Shown one piece after another: positions 38,201-49,253 of a DNA stretch of 64,000 nucleotides. The stretch is from Neospora caninum Liverpool. Its lineage: Eukaryota; Apicomplexa; Conoidasida; Eucoccidiorida; Sarcocystidae. Made by a program: the position numbers and the translations under genes. The stretch covers positions 3,118,714-3,182,713 of the forward strand of contig NC_018393.1 in the NCBI RefSeq assembly GCF_000208865.1. Reading direction: 5' to 3'. The notes beneath the pieces are model-generated. The model ran no database searches, had not been told where the DNA came from, and saw only the letters and a list, made by a program, of their open reading frames with translations. Position 1 is the stretch's first letter. Every line of letters begins with the position of its first letter.

Positions 38201-41200
38201 GAACGAAACCTCCAGATCGGCGGCGGCTCACGATGGCGAGCTGTGCGCATGCAGCGACCCAGAACTCACGCATATGCCACAGACGACACCGCCCGGAGAG
38301 GCACTGACGAGCCCCGACGACGCCACGCGCACGATAGTTCTCTGCCTCACCAGCAGACAGCATCGACGCTAACCCGCGAAGCTCGGGATGCACGATCGCC
38401 AGGCACTACGCTAGGTCAATCAATCCTCTCCTTAAATCACAGCACGCCGGCGCCGTCTCTCCCGTGCTCTGCATGCGTTACGCCCCTCCCGTGCCTCGCC
38501 TACCGATCGAGAACGAACTCGATGGCCTTCCGGAGGGGGAACTCGACACAGTGTTGGCGCGTGACGCGCAACGAGGCGTAGTAGCTATCCCAGAAGGCCG
38601 GGAGGGCGACACCTGAGATTCTAGAGAAGTCCATCTCGTCTTCCGCAGCGACAGCTGAAGCCTGTTCAAGATCGAAAGACAACTTTCCTTCCCATCCACT
38701 GTCTCCAAGCTGCGGCCTGTCTTCGCTCCCTGTGGCTCCTGCGTCTGCGGTTCCCCGGGCTCCCTTCCCGCTGTTTCCGAAAGGCAGTGCAGAGGAGCGA
38801 CGCGCCACGCCGTCTCCTCGAGCTCTCGGACTCTCACGCTGTGCGGCCAGTGCGTCTGCAGAGACGCAATCCGAGGGCGGAGCAGCTTTCGCTCCCGGAG
38901 CGCCTTGCGGTGTGGCATGCGAGGAAGCGTCGCACGTGGCGAAGGCCGCGTGCGAGGAAGGCCGGGAGGGCGAATGTTCAGGCTGTGAAGTCGGCAGGCT
39001 GTTTGCATGCCGCCACCGTCGGAAATATGCCTTGCGGGCTTCCCGGAACAGAGGCGAAGCATGATACGCGGAAGGGCCAATGTAAGACAAGGAGGAAGAC
39101 AAACCCGAAGCCGGAAGTGGTCCAGGAGCACCAACCAGATCGAATGCTGGAGGCAACGCCAAGTGCGTCGTCTTCAGTCGTACCCAGTGATCGTCCAAGT
39201 GGCCATACAGCTGAAGGGTCAGCAGACTTTCTCCGAGAGAGCGATGCGAGACGGAAGACGGAAGAGCCTCTTCGAACGAGGATGGAGAGTGTTGACTCGA
39301 TGACAAGAGGCCCGGGAAAAACTGGCGAGCGTGGTCGAGCGACGGACGCGGAGGCGAGACGAGCGGCTGCGGATGCATCAGCGGGACGTGCGACAAAAGC
39401 GCCTCGTAGATCGGCAGGCGCGAGAGAACGCCGCTGAAGGAAAAAGGAGCGGAGTCACAGACCGGAGGGACGCCACCCTGAGACGGGGAGAGGACACGGC
39501 AGCTAACGAGCGACGGGAAAACCCACGCAACACGGCCGAGAGAAAGCAGGGAACGCGGAGGCTCCACCGGGGCGCGACACGGGCTGCGAGGCCGCGAGGA
39601 ACCCACGAGGAACCGAAGGCCCGCAATGCACATACTGCACAGAAATATATACACGCGCCGGTGTCCAGGCGCCTCAGCACACACTGTCGGTTTCGCCTGG
39701 CGCGTCCCATGGTGCTCAGGCAACCTGCACGACCGGAGCTGGTCTCGCAACGAAGCGGAGAAAGCACCTACCTCGAGGGGCACTGGCCGTGGATGCCGAG
39801 TGCCCGGTCGTTCCAAATGGTCTTCCTCGTCTGGCGTCGGTCGCCTGGCTGGTTGCCGCGGTCCTTCCCTGGTTCGCGCGCTCGCCCTCTCTGCCTCTGT
39901 TCACCCTCCTCGTCTTCGCTTTCGCGTCCCCTGTGAGATCGCCCGTTCCGCGATTCTGGCCGGCTGAGCTCCCCCACGTGCGTGCCACTCGAGGCAAGTG
40001 CTCCAGGCAGAGGCCGTTGAACAGGAAGAAAAGAAAACTTTTCTCCGTAGCCCGTCTCCAGATCAGTCGCCTCTCTCCCTCTTCCTTCTCCGGCATGCAA
40101 TCCACATCCCACTTGGGTACCTCCGTGCTCCTCTTCCTCGGCTGCGCGTCCGCCCCTTTCTGCCGCGCCGCCCTGGAACTCCTCGGCTCCTTGTCTTTTG
40201 TGCTCTTCGTCGGCCTCGCCGGATCTCCAGGCCTCGACGGCGCCGCCTCGCGCCATCGCCTGAAAATCTCCGCTGGCGTGTGCGCCTCGCGGAAGAGCCA
40301 GGCGATAGGCCCGCGCCCGCAGCGACGCACGCAGGTGCACTTTCTCCTGTCGAAAAAGACGAACGGCCGGACTCGAGGCGTGCCCCGAGGCGACACTCGA
40401 ACCGGAGAAGCTTCGGCACGCCCGACCGCTCTCAGCGGCGCGTCCTCCCGACCTGCCTAGCGGAAAGCCGTAGCGCCGGACGCACGCTTCTCCTTCTTCC
40501 CCGTCTGGGCTGCGGCCCTCGCCGGCCATGCCGCTCTGCGCCTCTGCGCGAAGAGCCAGCGGCGCCGGCTCGGTCTCGCGCGCGAGGCCTGCACTGGACG
40601 AAGTGAGCTGAGTCAAGAACTTGGAGAAGAAACGGGATGCGGTCGCCGACGCGGGCTTCTGGTGTCGCGGCGCCGCACCAACTGCCTTGGCGTCCTCGCT
40701 CTGGAGGGCCGCCGTCCGCGCGCCGTGGCCAATCCTGCCTTCACCGAGCCCCGGTACGTGGAGGGAGTCCTGTCTGCTCGCCTCGTCGCCTGCGGGGGGC
40801 GTGCCTCGCCGAGGTCCCGCGAACCTCCTGGCGGCGTGGGCGCTCGGGGCCACGGCTGCGGAGACCATTCGGCCGTCGTTTCCGGGTTCGAGGACGGAGC
40901 AGGAGAGGTACAGCTGGCTCTGGCGGGGTCGGGCGCTGAACCGCAGATCCGCGGAGACAAAATGCGCAGGCGAGTGGCCTTCGTCGCCGCCGCGGCACTG
41001 AACTGCATGCGCAGACTCGCCCGCCTGGCGAGGGGACGCTACGACGCTGGCAGTCGCGTCGGACAGAAGGGCGGACACCGAGGCGGGGGGCGTCGAGGCG
41101 CGTGGCGACAGCGACGAGACGGAACAAAGCTCTCGCAGGCGTCTTTCTTCGTCTGCTGCGCGCAGCAGCGGAACCATCGCTGCGTCGAAAACCTCCTCCA

Positions 41201-44200
41201 GGCATCCTCGCGCCTCCTCCAGGTTCAGCCACACGCACTTGTGCAGCATCCCCCCTTCGACGAAGGCGCGCCTACTCTCTAACGCGTCCTCACCGTCCGG
41301 AGAGGAGAAACGGGCCAACGATGGAGACGACAAAGGGTGCAGAGAAGACGGAAACGAGGAGGTCGCGCCCTCGCCGGGCGAGGCAGATGCAGTCTGGTCG
41401 GCGCCCTGAGCCCCCGCCGTGTGCGGCCTCTCGCGAAGAGACGCCGGCCCCACTCCTCGGCACGAAGCAGCCGGAGGAGCAGGAGCCGAAGAAGGAGGGA
41501 CTGCTGATCCCGGCGCAGAAGGGCACGGCGATGGCGAGGCGCAAGGCAAGGTGGAAGAGACAGGTTGCGTGCATTCGGCGCTGGCAACGCGTGCGAACTC
41601 CCCTGATTCTGCGCCCTGCGGCGGGCCAACCAGGTGGACAGGGGACGCGGTCGGAAGCGCGGCCAGGTGGGCGAGAACGAGCCGGAGGTGAGGGAGCAGA
41701 AGAGGGGCGTTGTCAGTGTCGTCGTGTAGGGCAACAAAGAGGCTGATGAGGAGAAACAGGGAACGGAGACCCTGTCGAAGCAGTTCGTTGCGGACGGGCC
41801 CCAGAAGATCGAGCACTTCGACAATGTTGGACCCGTCTTCACATGGATTACGGGGCGCTGCCTCTGCATGCATCAGGTTTTCTTCTCGTAGCCATGTTAC
41901 CTCAGTGGAGTGCCCGAGGTATCTCACAGACCTCGATGCGGCGCATGTCACCTCGCCAGTTTGCATGACAAACGGGCGCGGCTCCGTCCTTCCGGTGGCA
42001 GCGTCGAAGAAGCCAGACTTCCATACGCCTTCACGTCCTTCCTCAGTGCCGGACGGCGCCGCCTCCTTCTCTCTAGCTTTCTCCCCATACCCCCCCGCCT
42101 CCTCACGCACGGCGAGCAAGGCCCGCGCGAGGGCGAGCGCGTACCTCCGCTGCAAGTGCGGCCCCACCAGCGAGCAGAGAAGGGGCAGAAGGCCTGACGC
42201 GAAGTCAAGCGCTCTCAGGTGGGAGTATGGGTCCGCCGTGAAGACGGCAATTCCCCGGCTGGGCTGCCAAGCGTGGGAGCTAGAGATCGAAGGAAGAGAC
42301 GAACAAACGCCGAAAGCAGCTCTTCCCCACCCCCGCCTTCTCGGCCAACGCAGCAGAGCCTCCGAGGCGACACCCACGTGCACTGCATGCAGTCTCCTGA
42401 TCACCTGAAGACGGACTTCGGCTGTGAGGAGTTCAGCTGTCTGGGGTTTCGCAGACGCTGGAGACAAGAAACGGTCGGCTTCCATCCCGTGCGGAGGCGC
42501 GCTCCCAAAATCCAGGAAGAACCTGAAGTTTCCCTGGGCCCCGAGAGAGGGCAGAGGCCCCGCATTTCTATCAAGGTTTCTCACTTCTTCCGCACTAGCC
42601 TCCGGAAGTCCATTGGCCCCTCTGGCCTTCGGTGAAGAGGACAGAAGTTGACGAGCCGGTGTATCGGCCATCACCCACGTCTCCTCTTCACTTGTCTCCT
42701 CACTTCCACACAGCGCCCCACGGGAGGGGCGAGAATGGAGACGACATGCGTGACCGCTGCTCGCCTCGGGCCAGGCCCCGAGGTCGAAGGCGAGCGACGG
42801 GCAAGCGTCCTGGGCCCAGAGACGGACATTGGTGAAGTTGCGGAACAGAGAGCTCGGATTATACAGGGGTTTGAGGAGGACGGGAACTTGATAAACCAGC
42901 GACGGCGTGCGGTCGCGCAGCAGGCGCTGGACGAGGTCCAAGTCTACACGAAAACGCTCTTCCCCCGTCCTTCGTCGCTCCTCCCACCGTACACTCGCCA
43001 CGGCCAGCCTGGTATGATGAGCAAAAAGCCGCAATGACTCGTTTTCCTTCCTATCCAGCCTCGTCTCGGAGGTCCAGCGCGAAGTCGAGGCAGTTGTTCG
43101 CTGGGGGCGCGGTTCACCAAACGGATGTTGAGAGGCCACGGGGGTGCTCGCGTCTGCAGGGTGCAACGCGTCAGAGCTGCGAGACCCCAGAAGCTGTGGC
43201 CCGCCGGCAAACGCGAGGGCTTTCCCTCTGTCTGAGCTGTCTGAGCTGTCTGAGCTGTCTGTCTGTCCTTGAGACGGAAGAACTGTCTTTACCTCCATGC
43301 CCCACCCTGCGGCAGGCGCGTACCCGATCGCCGCAAACAGCGCCATGGCAGACGTCGGGTGCGATCTGAGGAGAGCCGCGAGCTGCCTCACGGACTCGAG
43401 CGAGAGAAGTGGGACGCCCTGTGCGTAGCTGGCGAGGCGACTTTTGCGCGAGACGACGCAGGCGGGAAGGCGTGACAGCGAAGCCGGCAAAAGCCGCGGA
43501 AGCGGCAAAAGCAACAGCGCAGGCAAGTGCACAATTTCGGGACACTCGCACGAAAACGGCCGCCTAGAGGGCGGAACAGGGCAGGAGGGCGGCGCAGCAG
43601 GCGAAGCCCCGCGAGAGACAGAGGCGCCTGCCTGCGCGCCAAGGGCCCGCGGACCGCCTGCGGCCTGTTCGGGACTGTCAGGCTCTTGGGCGTCACGCGG
43701 TGAGAAGGTCGCCGAAGCGGGGGTTTTCGACTCTCCTTTCTCCCCTTCTCTCCGCCCCGCAGCCTCTCGCTCCCGGTGGACCGGATAGGCCGGCGCCCCT
43801 CCTCGCGGTCCACGCCTCGAGTCCCGGGGGGAACTCTTCTGCGCGCGCGCTTGAACCCCCTCGTGGGCGTGGAAGGCCTCCGTCTCCTGACTTCGCGGGT
43901 CCTCGTCGGCATCGAGGGGGACGCCGAGAAGAACTGCATGCAGCATGCGCAGCTCCGTCGCCACCTCGACGGAGACAATCTGCATGGCGTGGGCAGCGCT
44001 TTCCAACAGGGCCTGAACGAGCAGGAGGTCAAAGTGGAGTCTGCGCACCAACCATACTGGGAAAATAGAGAGAAGAGAGATGGGGAAGCTCGGCGGACGG
44101 CGGCCACGCCGACCGCGCCAAGGATCCGCTGTTTGGCACAGAGCGCCCCCAGAGGCGAACGAAGTGCCCAACGCCCGTCGCGGTGAAGCGGTCGTCGGGC

Positions 44201-45818
44201 CGGGTCCAGCCTTCCCCACAGCGCCCCGAGAGAGCGCCCCGAAGAGGCGAGCAGGTCGGGCGCTACGTGGCGCCTGCTGGCGAGACTCCGTGACCGGGGG
44301 GTTCAGCGCGCCGGTCGTGCCTGCTGTGTCCGGCTCCACCGCCCCTGCGCCGGCGAGAGGCGCGGCCCCTGGGGGGGCCGGCATGCGCCGCAAACGCTCG
44401 CAAATGGCGACGAGCTCGTGGGCGCAGAGCCAGGCGAGGTGCGCGCTGCTGGGAACGCTCGGCGAGCACAGCCAAGACGGCGGCGGCCCGTGAAGCACCA
44501 ACGACGCCGTGAGCGCGATGGCGTGCCGCGGGTTGGAGACCACCAGCTGGTGCAGGATCGCCCGCGCGAGCTCGAACTGCGACAGCGAGAGACAGTTGAG
44601 AAGGACAGTCGTGACCCGCGAGCCTTCGTTCTCGGCCAAAAACGGACACAGGGCGCGATTCACCTCGGGAAGGCTTTCGCTCGGATCGCGCCAGTGGGAA
44701 GAACGCATGTGCCTCTCCGACGCCCGACGCCAGGGATGACCAGCACTGCCCCGCAGAGAAGCATCCGAGAGCGAGAACTCAGATGTGGTAGAATCAGCAG
44801 ACGACGACCTCGAAGGAGCCGAGGGAGAGGTGCGGGGCGAGCATCGGGCGGAAGCGCGGCTACATTGCGACGAGACAGAGGAGCAGGGTTTACTACAGGG
44901 TGGAGACGCCACAGACGGAGCGCCGGAGGAAGCTGAGGAAGGCGCTGATTTAAGGCAAGCGAGAGGAGGCAGAGTCGAAACGGCAACGGAAGCAACGGGC
45001 GGCGAATGATAGGCAGCAGAAAGACGAGCTGTTGGCGACGGGGGCTCAGAAACAGGGTGAGGTACATAGGCGAGCGGAGATGCACGGCAAGGGAGCGTCG
45101 AACAAGCGCCCTCTTCGCACGGCAATCCAGAGCGCGTCACATCTGGGACTCTATCTCCTTGCAACCTTTCCACCGGATGCTCCTCTCGGGTCCGAGGACA
45201 GCGCCTGCCTTCGCCCTCTGGCGGCCCGTGGTTCTCCAACTGTGGCTCCAGCTGAAGAGCAGCGCCTGGAAGGGTCACGCACGATTGCCTCTGCGGTCTC
45301 CGACTCGGGCTGGAAAGCTCCGGCAACTCCCACAGTGCGCTTCCTCGAGACGCTGTCTCGTCTACAGTCCTTCTCTGGACGCGGTGATGTGCTTGCTCGT
45401 CCCGAGAATCGCCGTCGAGTTCCCGTCCTTGTTGGCCGCCCGTGACCCCCTCTGCAGCTTCTCGTCTGTCTTCATGATTGACACACTCCCTTTTCGCATC
45501 ATTTCCGTCGATAGAGCTTTTCTCCACCTCATGGTCCACCGTCTCTGTCGACGCGCCTCGTGTGTCCTCCTGGAACCTTCGCGCGCGTCGAAGGTCGCCA
45601 CCCAAACCCCTGTCTCGGTCCTGCCTGTCCTCTTCTGTGGCTATTCCCGCAGCAACCCGACTGTCATCTGCTCTACCCTGACTCCTGTCCGCTATCTCTC
45701 GTTCGCTTCTACCGCTCACGCCGTTCGGTGCCTTGGTTTCTTCCGCGTCTCCTGTCTCTGTTCCGATTCCCGGCGTCCCGTCGAGCGCGCCAGCTTCTGA
45801 CTTGGGGGTGCAATCCAT
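15241..45818 (-). CDS. Giant spastizin (ZFYVE26)-like helical-repeat protein
   Basis: Model of 19 exons, 24,039 nt, 8,012 residues: 45818-39772, 39634-38504, 38162-37727, 37376-36531, 36409-36176, 36110-34741, 34312-34126, 33657-32660, 32007-31822, 31484-31017, 30576-28626, 28091-26856, 26599-20314, 19975-19323, 18933-18877, 18298-17940, 17788-17056, 16579-16319, 15840-15241. All 18 junctions keep phase; stop TAA at 15241-15243. Family evidence is a block at residues about 5031-5185 (start of exon 13). It has L-x-x-P-W-L-I-V-E-S-L-L-M-N and, about 25 residues on, I-K-Y-A-R-K-A-L, the pattern that precedes the FYVE finger in spastizin. The C-terminal exons are helical pairs as in the spastizin tail. 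In animals spastizin works with spatacsin and AP-5 on late endosomes/lysosomes; that role here is inference. No FYVE zinc finger is found. Much of the excess length is Ser/Ala/Arg/Gly-rich insertion. The first in-frame ATG with good context (CCATGG) is 45818. Confidence 0.7.
16123..16143. repeat. (TA)n tract in the last intron of the giant gene
   Basis: TA tract between exons 18 and 19, with more degenerate TA-rich sequence to about 16180. Confidence 0.85.
18701..18763. repeat. Two (TA)n tracts in an intron of the giant gene
   Basis: Tracts at 18701-18724 and 18740-18763 in the intron between the 57-nt exon 15 and exon 16. Confidence 0.9.
18877..18933 (-). other. Exon 15 of the spastizin-like gene, a 57-nt micro-exon
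   Basis: Nineteen codons beginning A-I-K-L-C-L-R-K and ending A-M-H, bounded by TTCCAG and GTAAGC. It is phase 0 on both sides and matches the phase of its neighbours. It is too short to appear as an open frame and was found only by following splice phase. Confidence 0.7.
19096..19122. repeat. (TA)n tract in an intron of the giant gene
   Basis: TA tract in the intron 18934-19322, between exons 14 and 15. Confidence 0.9.
20276..20295. repeat. (TA)n tract just downstream of the exon 13 donor
   Basis: Short TA tract beginning 19 bases inside the intron. Confidence 0.85.
20314..26599 (-). other. Exon 13 of the spastizin-like gene, with the conserved pre-FYVE block
   Basis: 6,286 nt, the longest exon. 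The first 155 codons carry the best family signal (paired helices ending in Y-A-R-K-A-L). About 1,900 residues of mostly low-complexity sequence follow, with isolated helical islands such as L-L-A-S-I-H-L-S-Y-L-L-H-V-F at the start and an F-T-I-G-E-M-I-R-T-F-C-S-F-S segment at the end. Where animal spastizins have a FYVE finger after the conserved block, no Cys/His pairs with the R-K-H-H-C-R pattern are present. Confidence 0.75.
28448..28518. repeat. (TA)n plus (GATA)n microsatellite in an intron of the giant gene
   Basis: TA tract to about 28472 followed by about eleven GATA units, within the intron 28092-28625. Confidence 0.95.
28626..30576 (-). other. Exon 11 of the spastizin-like gene
   Basis: 1,951 nt, residues about 3968-4618. 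Helical segments at the start (L-L-L-D-V-E-A-L region), around S-T-I-A-R-V-L-F-E-L-R-G-R-K, and near C-L-E-R-L-T-E-R-W-P-S-R alternate with low-complexity linkers. Acceptor CTCAG precedes 30576; donor GTAGGT follows 28626. Confidence 0.7.
32249..32272. repeat. (TA)n tract followed by (GA)n
   Basis: TA tract in the intron between exons 8 and 9 of the giant gene, followed by a short GA run to about 32283. Confidence 0.9.
37805..37869 (-). repeat. Coding TTC/CTC tract encoding an acidic run
   Basis: Read on the minus strand this encodes about 21 residues of mostly Glu with a few Asp and Gly, in exon 3 of the giant gene at about residues 2490-2512. Confidence 0.9.
39772..45818 (-). other. Exon 1 of the spastizin-like gene
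   Basis: 6,047 nt uninterrupted, encoding residues 1-2016. After a charged, low-complexity N-terminal region the frame has Leu-rich helical segments (for example around V-L-L-N-C-L-S-L-S-Q-F-E-L and the Y-A-L-A-L-A-R-A-L-L-A stretch) separated by Ser/Ala/Gly-rich linkers. The donor GTAGGT follows 39772. A frame extension upstream to 45881 has no ATG before 45818. Confidence 0.75.
43228..43266 (-). repeat. Coding 9-bp repeat giving Asp-Ser-Ser units
   Basis: CTGTCTGAG-type 9-mers on the + strand encode three D-S-S units at about residues 851-863 of the giant protein. It is a short tract, and length variation would keep frame. Confidence 0.85.
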
Positions 45819-45981
45819 GGTTCCGAGAGACAGTGCATTCACCGCAGGCGCTTCTCTCCACTGCTTCGAGTTCCACACCAAGGCAGAGCAGCGACAGCAG
45901 GCAGAGAGGCGGGGACGACAGAGAAGAGCGAAGACAGTGACGAAGCGTGTGCGGCCGACTCCGCATACTGCTGGAACCTTC

Positions 45982-45988
45982 AGAGACG
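45982..45988. promoter_or_regulatory. Candidate WGAGACG promoter element of the giant gene
   Basis: AGAGACG lies 164 bases upstream of the start codon at 45818. It matches the A/T-GAGACG element described in Toxoplasma promoters (established knowledge), which acts in either orientation. A single copy is weak evidence. Confidence 0.3.
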
Positions 45989-47659
45989 AAGAAAGCCTCT
46001 GGTTGGCCTTGGGAAGACGGAAAACGAGATGGTCAGCGCGTCACACATGGTATAAGGCCTGCCCTTTCGGCGGAGGAACTTTGGAAAGAAGCGGCTGGGC
46101 GGGCGGAAACGAAGGGAAGTTGCGAGAGCCGTGTAACACGAGAATGCGTGGCCAGGCTAATTATATCGGTAGACTGAGGCTGACTATACAGAAGTGTGCA
46201 TTCTGTTCTGTTGAGTACATAGAAGGACACCGACATCGCTGTGCGGAAAGCGTGAGCCGTGCCATTTCCTCGCATGCTCTGTGCTGGCCGACGAGCTAGC
46301 CCTTTGGGGAAAACTCAAGCATAGAAGGTGGAGAGGAAACATGGCTGAAGCGAGGGAAAGGGGATGAAACGCACGGTACACAACAATATCTGAAGCTCTG
46401 CACTTCGGACTGCACAACGAACTCGATGGACGATGACAACCGAGTCGTCAGAGGCAAAAAGCTTGCATGCCAACCCCTCCACTTGCAGAGGTCTCGGCCG
46501 TCTCCTCCATCTACCTCGTCCAGCTCCAAGATGCGCCACAAAAAGGGAAGTGCCCACGCGGTATCTAACTATTTCTTCTCCAGAATCAAGAAACAAGTCC
46601 TTTGTTTGCCGCGAAAACCCTGCTTGGACTGTCGCGCGTTGGGTAATGTGCCTTGTTGGTTAACGACCGGTGTTCTTCGGCTGCCACATTTATAGCGCGG
46701 GTGACTGCGTCGTACCGACTGGCTCACCATCGTTGTGTCTCCCCGGCTCGCATGCGCCAAAAATCCGAGAACTCCCGACAGTGCGCCCGAGGTGTGGCCC
46801 CAGTTTAGTCCTTTATCAAATACTTCTGGCTCCAAAAGCAGTTAGAAACGGCCATGTTCAAGCACTGAGAGAGTGGCAGCCCTCTGGAGGGTAGATGGGT
46901 GTTTTTGTGTCGGCGAGTGTCTGTGTGCGAGGAGCACCCGTTAAGAACGGGGAAAAACACCCGTTTCGCGTTCCACTTTCAGCGCCCCGCTGGCAGCGGA
47001 GTCACACCACAGGAAGCCCATGCATCACAGAGTAGCCAATTGGAATCCTTCATGGGCTTCCCGTTCCAAATATCAGAGAGAGAGGAGAGGAGGGGACACT
47101 ACGGATACATTCCGGATGTTGTGAAAGGGTCTGGCGTAGAACCTTTCGGGGTTATCTGCGCGACCTTAACTTCTTTGAAGTTTCGGAAACGTACTACCCT
47201 TTTCGAAAATCTGGAGGCAGTCCTGACTGCATTCTCGACGACCTGGTACAGGAGATGTGGCACGATGTACATTCAAACACAGGGGCTGCTTCTTTCCTGG
47301 GGTCTCGAAGAAACGCCAAAGAACACCCCGGGGTGTCCTTGAGAAAGGAGCGGATCGCTTGCTTGGATACGGGTTTAGAGAATTGTACTGGTATCTCCAG
47401 TTGGTAGCTGAATAAGGCTTCTTGATCGTACTCGTATTGCTATGGACCGCAGAGGGGTAACCTTGTCCCCCGCACTACCGTATTCCACAGTATTCCAGGT
47501 GTTACTTTTGTCTCGGATTGATTCTCTCTAAGTCTATTCCCAGATGGGGTGTATACATACCAGAGCCCGCTGGTTCTGGATCCCTCTTTGATAGGTGTGG
47601 TTAGTTTCATCGCACAACCTCCGTCTCTCTCCAGGAAGCCGCCCTCTCCCGCAGTTTGG

Positions 47660-47676
47660 CCCCCCCCCCCCCCCCC
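47660..47676 (+). repeat. Poly-C homopolymer tract
   Basis: Seventeen consecutive C residues, the longest G/C homopolymer in the window. It is prone to length variation and sequencing error. Confidence 0.9.
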
Positions 47677-49253
47677 GGGAACACCCATTATATTGAGTCT
47701 TCTCCACGCCAGAACAAGGAAATCCATTGCTCAGCTCTGTCTCAGCTCGTGAACGGTTGACAAGCAGTTTTTTTCACGTCGCATGCACGCCGGTACTCAT
47801 TCACTATATCGGCACCTAACTCTGTCAGCTATTGATTAAGTAACATCATAGTGGGTCGGGTTATTCACAGGGTGGCGGTGTAAGCTCAGTGTGTCGTGGT
47901 GTGTGTATCGTCCCTTGAAATACAGTCGCAGGATATTGCAAGCTGGAGTTTTTCAATCATTGAAATAGGCTTGGATGGGTTCACGGTGATTATATGCTCA
48001 GCTGGCGAGCCAGCCTGGCACATCGTGTGCACGTGAGGGCCTCGCCAAGACATGATGGTTCACGCACATTCAGCACGGTCGATACAAAAATACTGCAGCT
48101 ACTGCCGAAGCGTGTGAGCCATGTAGAGAGACGACAACGTTACAATAAGCTTTCTAGTTTTTTTTTATCCCCCTGCAGTCACTCTGTGTGCAGCCTGCCA
48201 ATTGCGCGTGTACAGGGGGGACGCAAGTTAGCTGGTCTCTAACCAACTCGCGTCCTGTTCACTGTAGCTCTGCGAGAGGCATCCGTAAAATCCTTATTGG
48301 CACAAGGCACCTCTTGACATACACCGTGGCCAAGGATCCTGTTAGTACTTCTCTCTACTCCAGAGAGCTCCATCAGAGCAGACAGCGAGGCAGATCGATA
48401 ATAGTTACTCTCATTATGGTTTTCCAGACGAGCTGGCTCAAACTGTCAGCATGGTGGCCAGGAGGACCGTAGAGAAAAACGGCACCGGCACAGACACGAG
48501 CCCCAGTACACGCATGATACACGCGTTATCCAAGCGTGTCCCTCCAAAACTTGTAACACGAATACGGTTGATAGGGTGTTACAATGCCGCAGCCCATGAT
48601 GTTGCGGCACACCCCCATTCATAGGAGCGTAGAGCTTACCCCCCATTCTGAATGAACCTTAACTAATGCAGTGACATGATGCGCCTTTTGGGTAGGGTAT
48701 ACAGTTGCCGAAAACTGTAACACGAGAATGACACCCACCATGCATCTTGTTTTGACAACCTTTTACACTGACATCCGGAAAAAAGAGGACGCGTCGGGCT
48801 CAACGACTCTCTGGAGAGGCTTGCCCCGAGTTTGCGTCCGAAATTCGTTGTACGATAAGTTAATCGGGAAATGAAAAGCAGACACACCAAAAACATTTTG
48901 TATATTGACAAGTACCACTCCGCAATTCGCATGGAAACTCGCCACGTGGGCTAGGCGACACTGCGACTACCAGAGTACGAATACAAAACTGGTACAGTTT
49001 TTCTCTGAATGACCGTTGGCTTACAAGTGGCATCTTGGCCGACCAGTGGACGACCTATGCTTCTTGTCGTCATCCATTTACCTGTGTGAGTCCATTCGTT
49101 CTCCTTCAACGCCAGTTCTTGGGTCACGAAGCCAACCTTCCAAGTTGCTCCATGCCAGGAGAAATCATGATATCCGTGTCCAAGCCGTACAGTGAGCAGA
49201 TTTCGGATTTCTGGTGGCCCTCTTGGCGTGTGAAGTGTATGCAACATGCCATC

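Larger units (their letters stand above)
45819..49253. other. Gene-poor stretch upstream of the giant gene
   Basis: 3.4 kb between the start of the giant gene and the 3' end of the membrane-protein gene, both on the minus strand. Only short frames without coding character are present. The left end should hold the promoter and 5' untranslated region of the giant gene. A poly-C tract lies at 47660-47676. No RNA gene is recognised. Confidence 0.5.

Noticed and set aside
46899..47342. 147-codon + strand frame
   Set aside because: No domain, no coding-like composition and no splice partners; random frames of this length are expected at this GC content.
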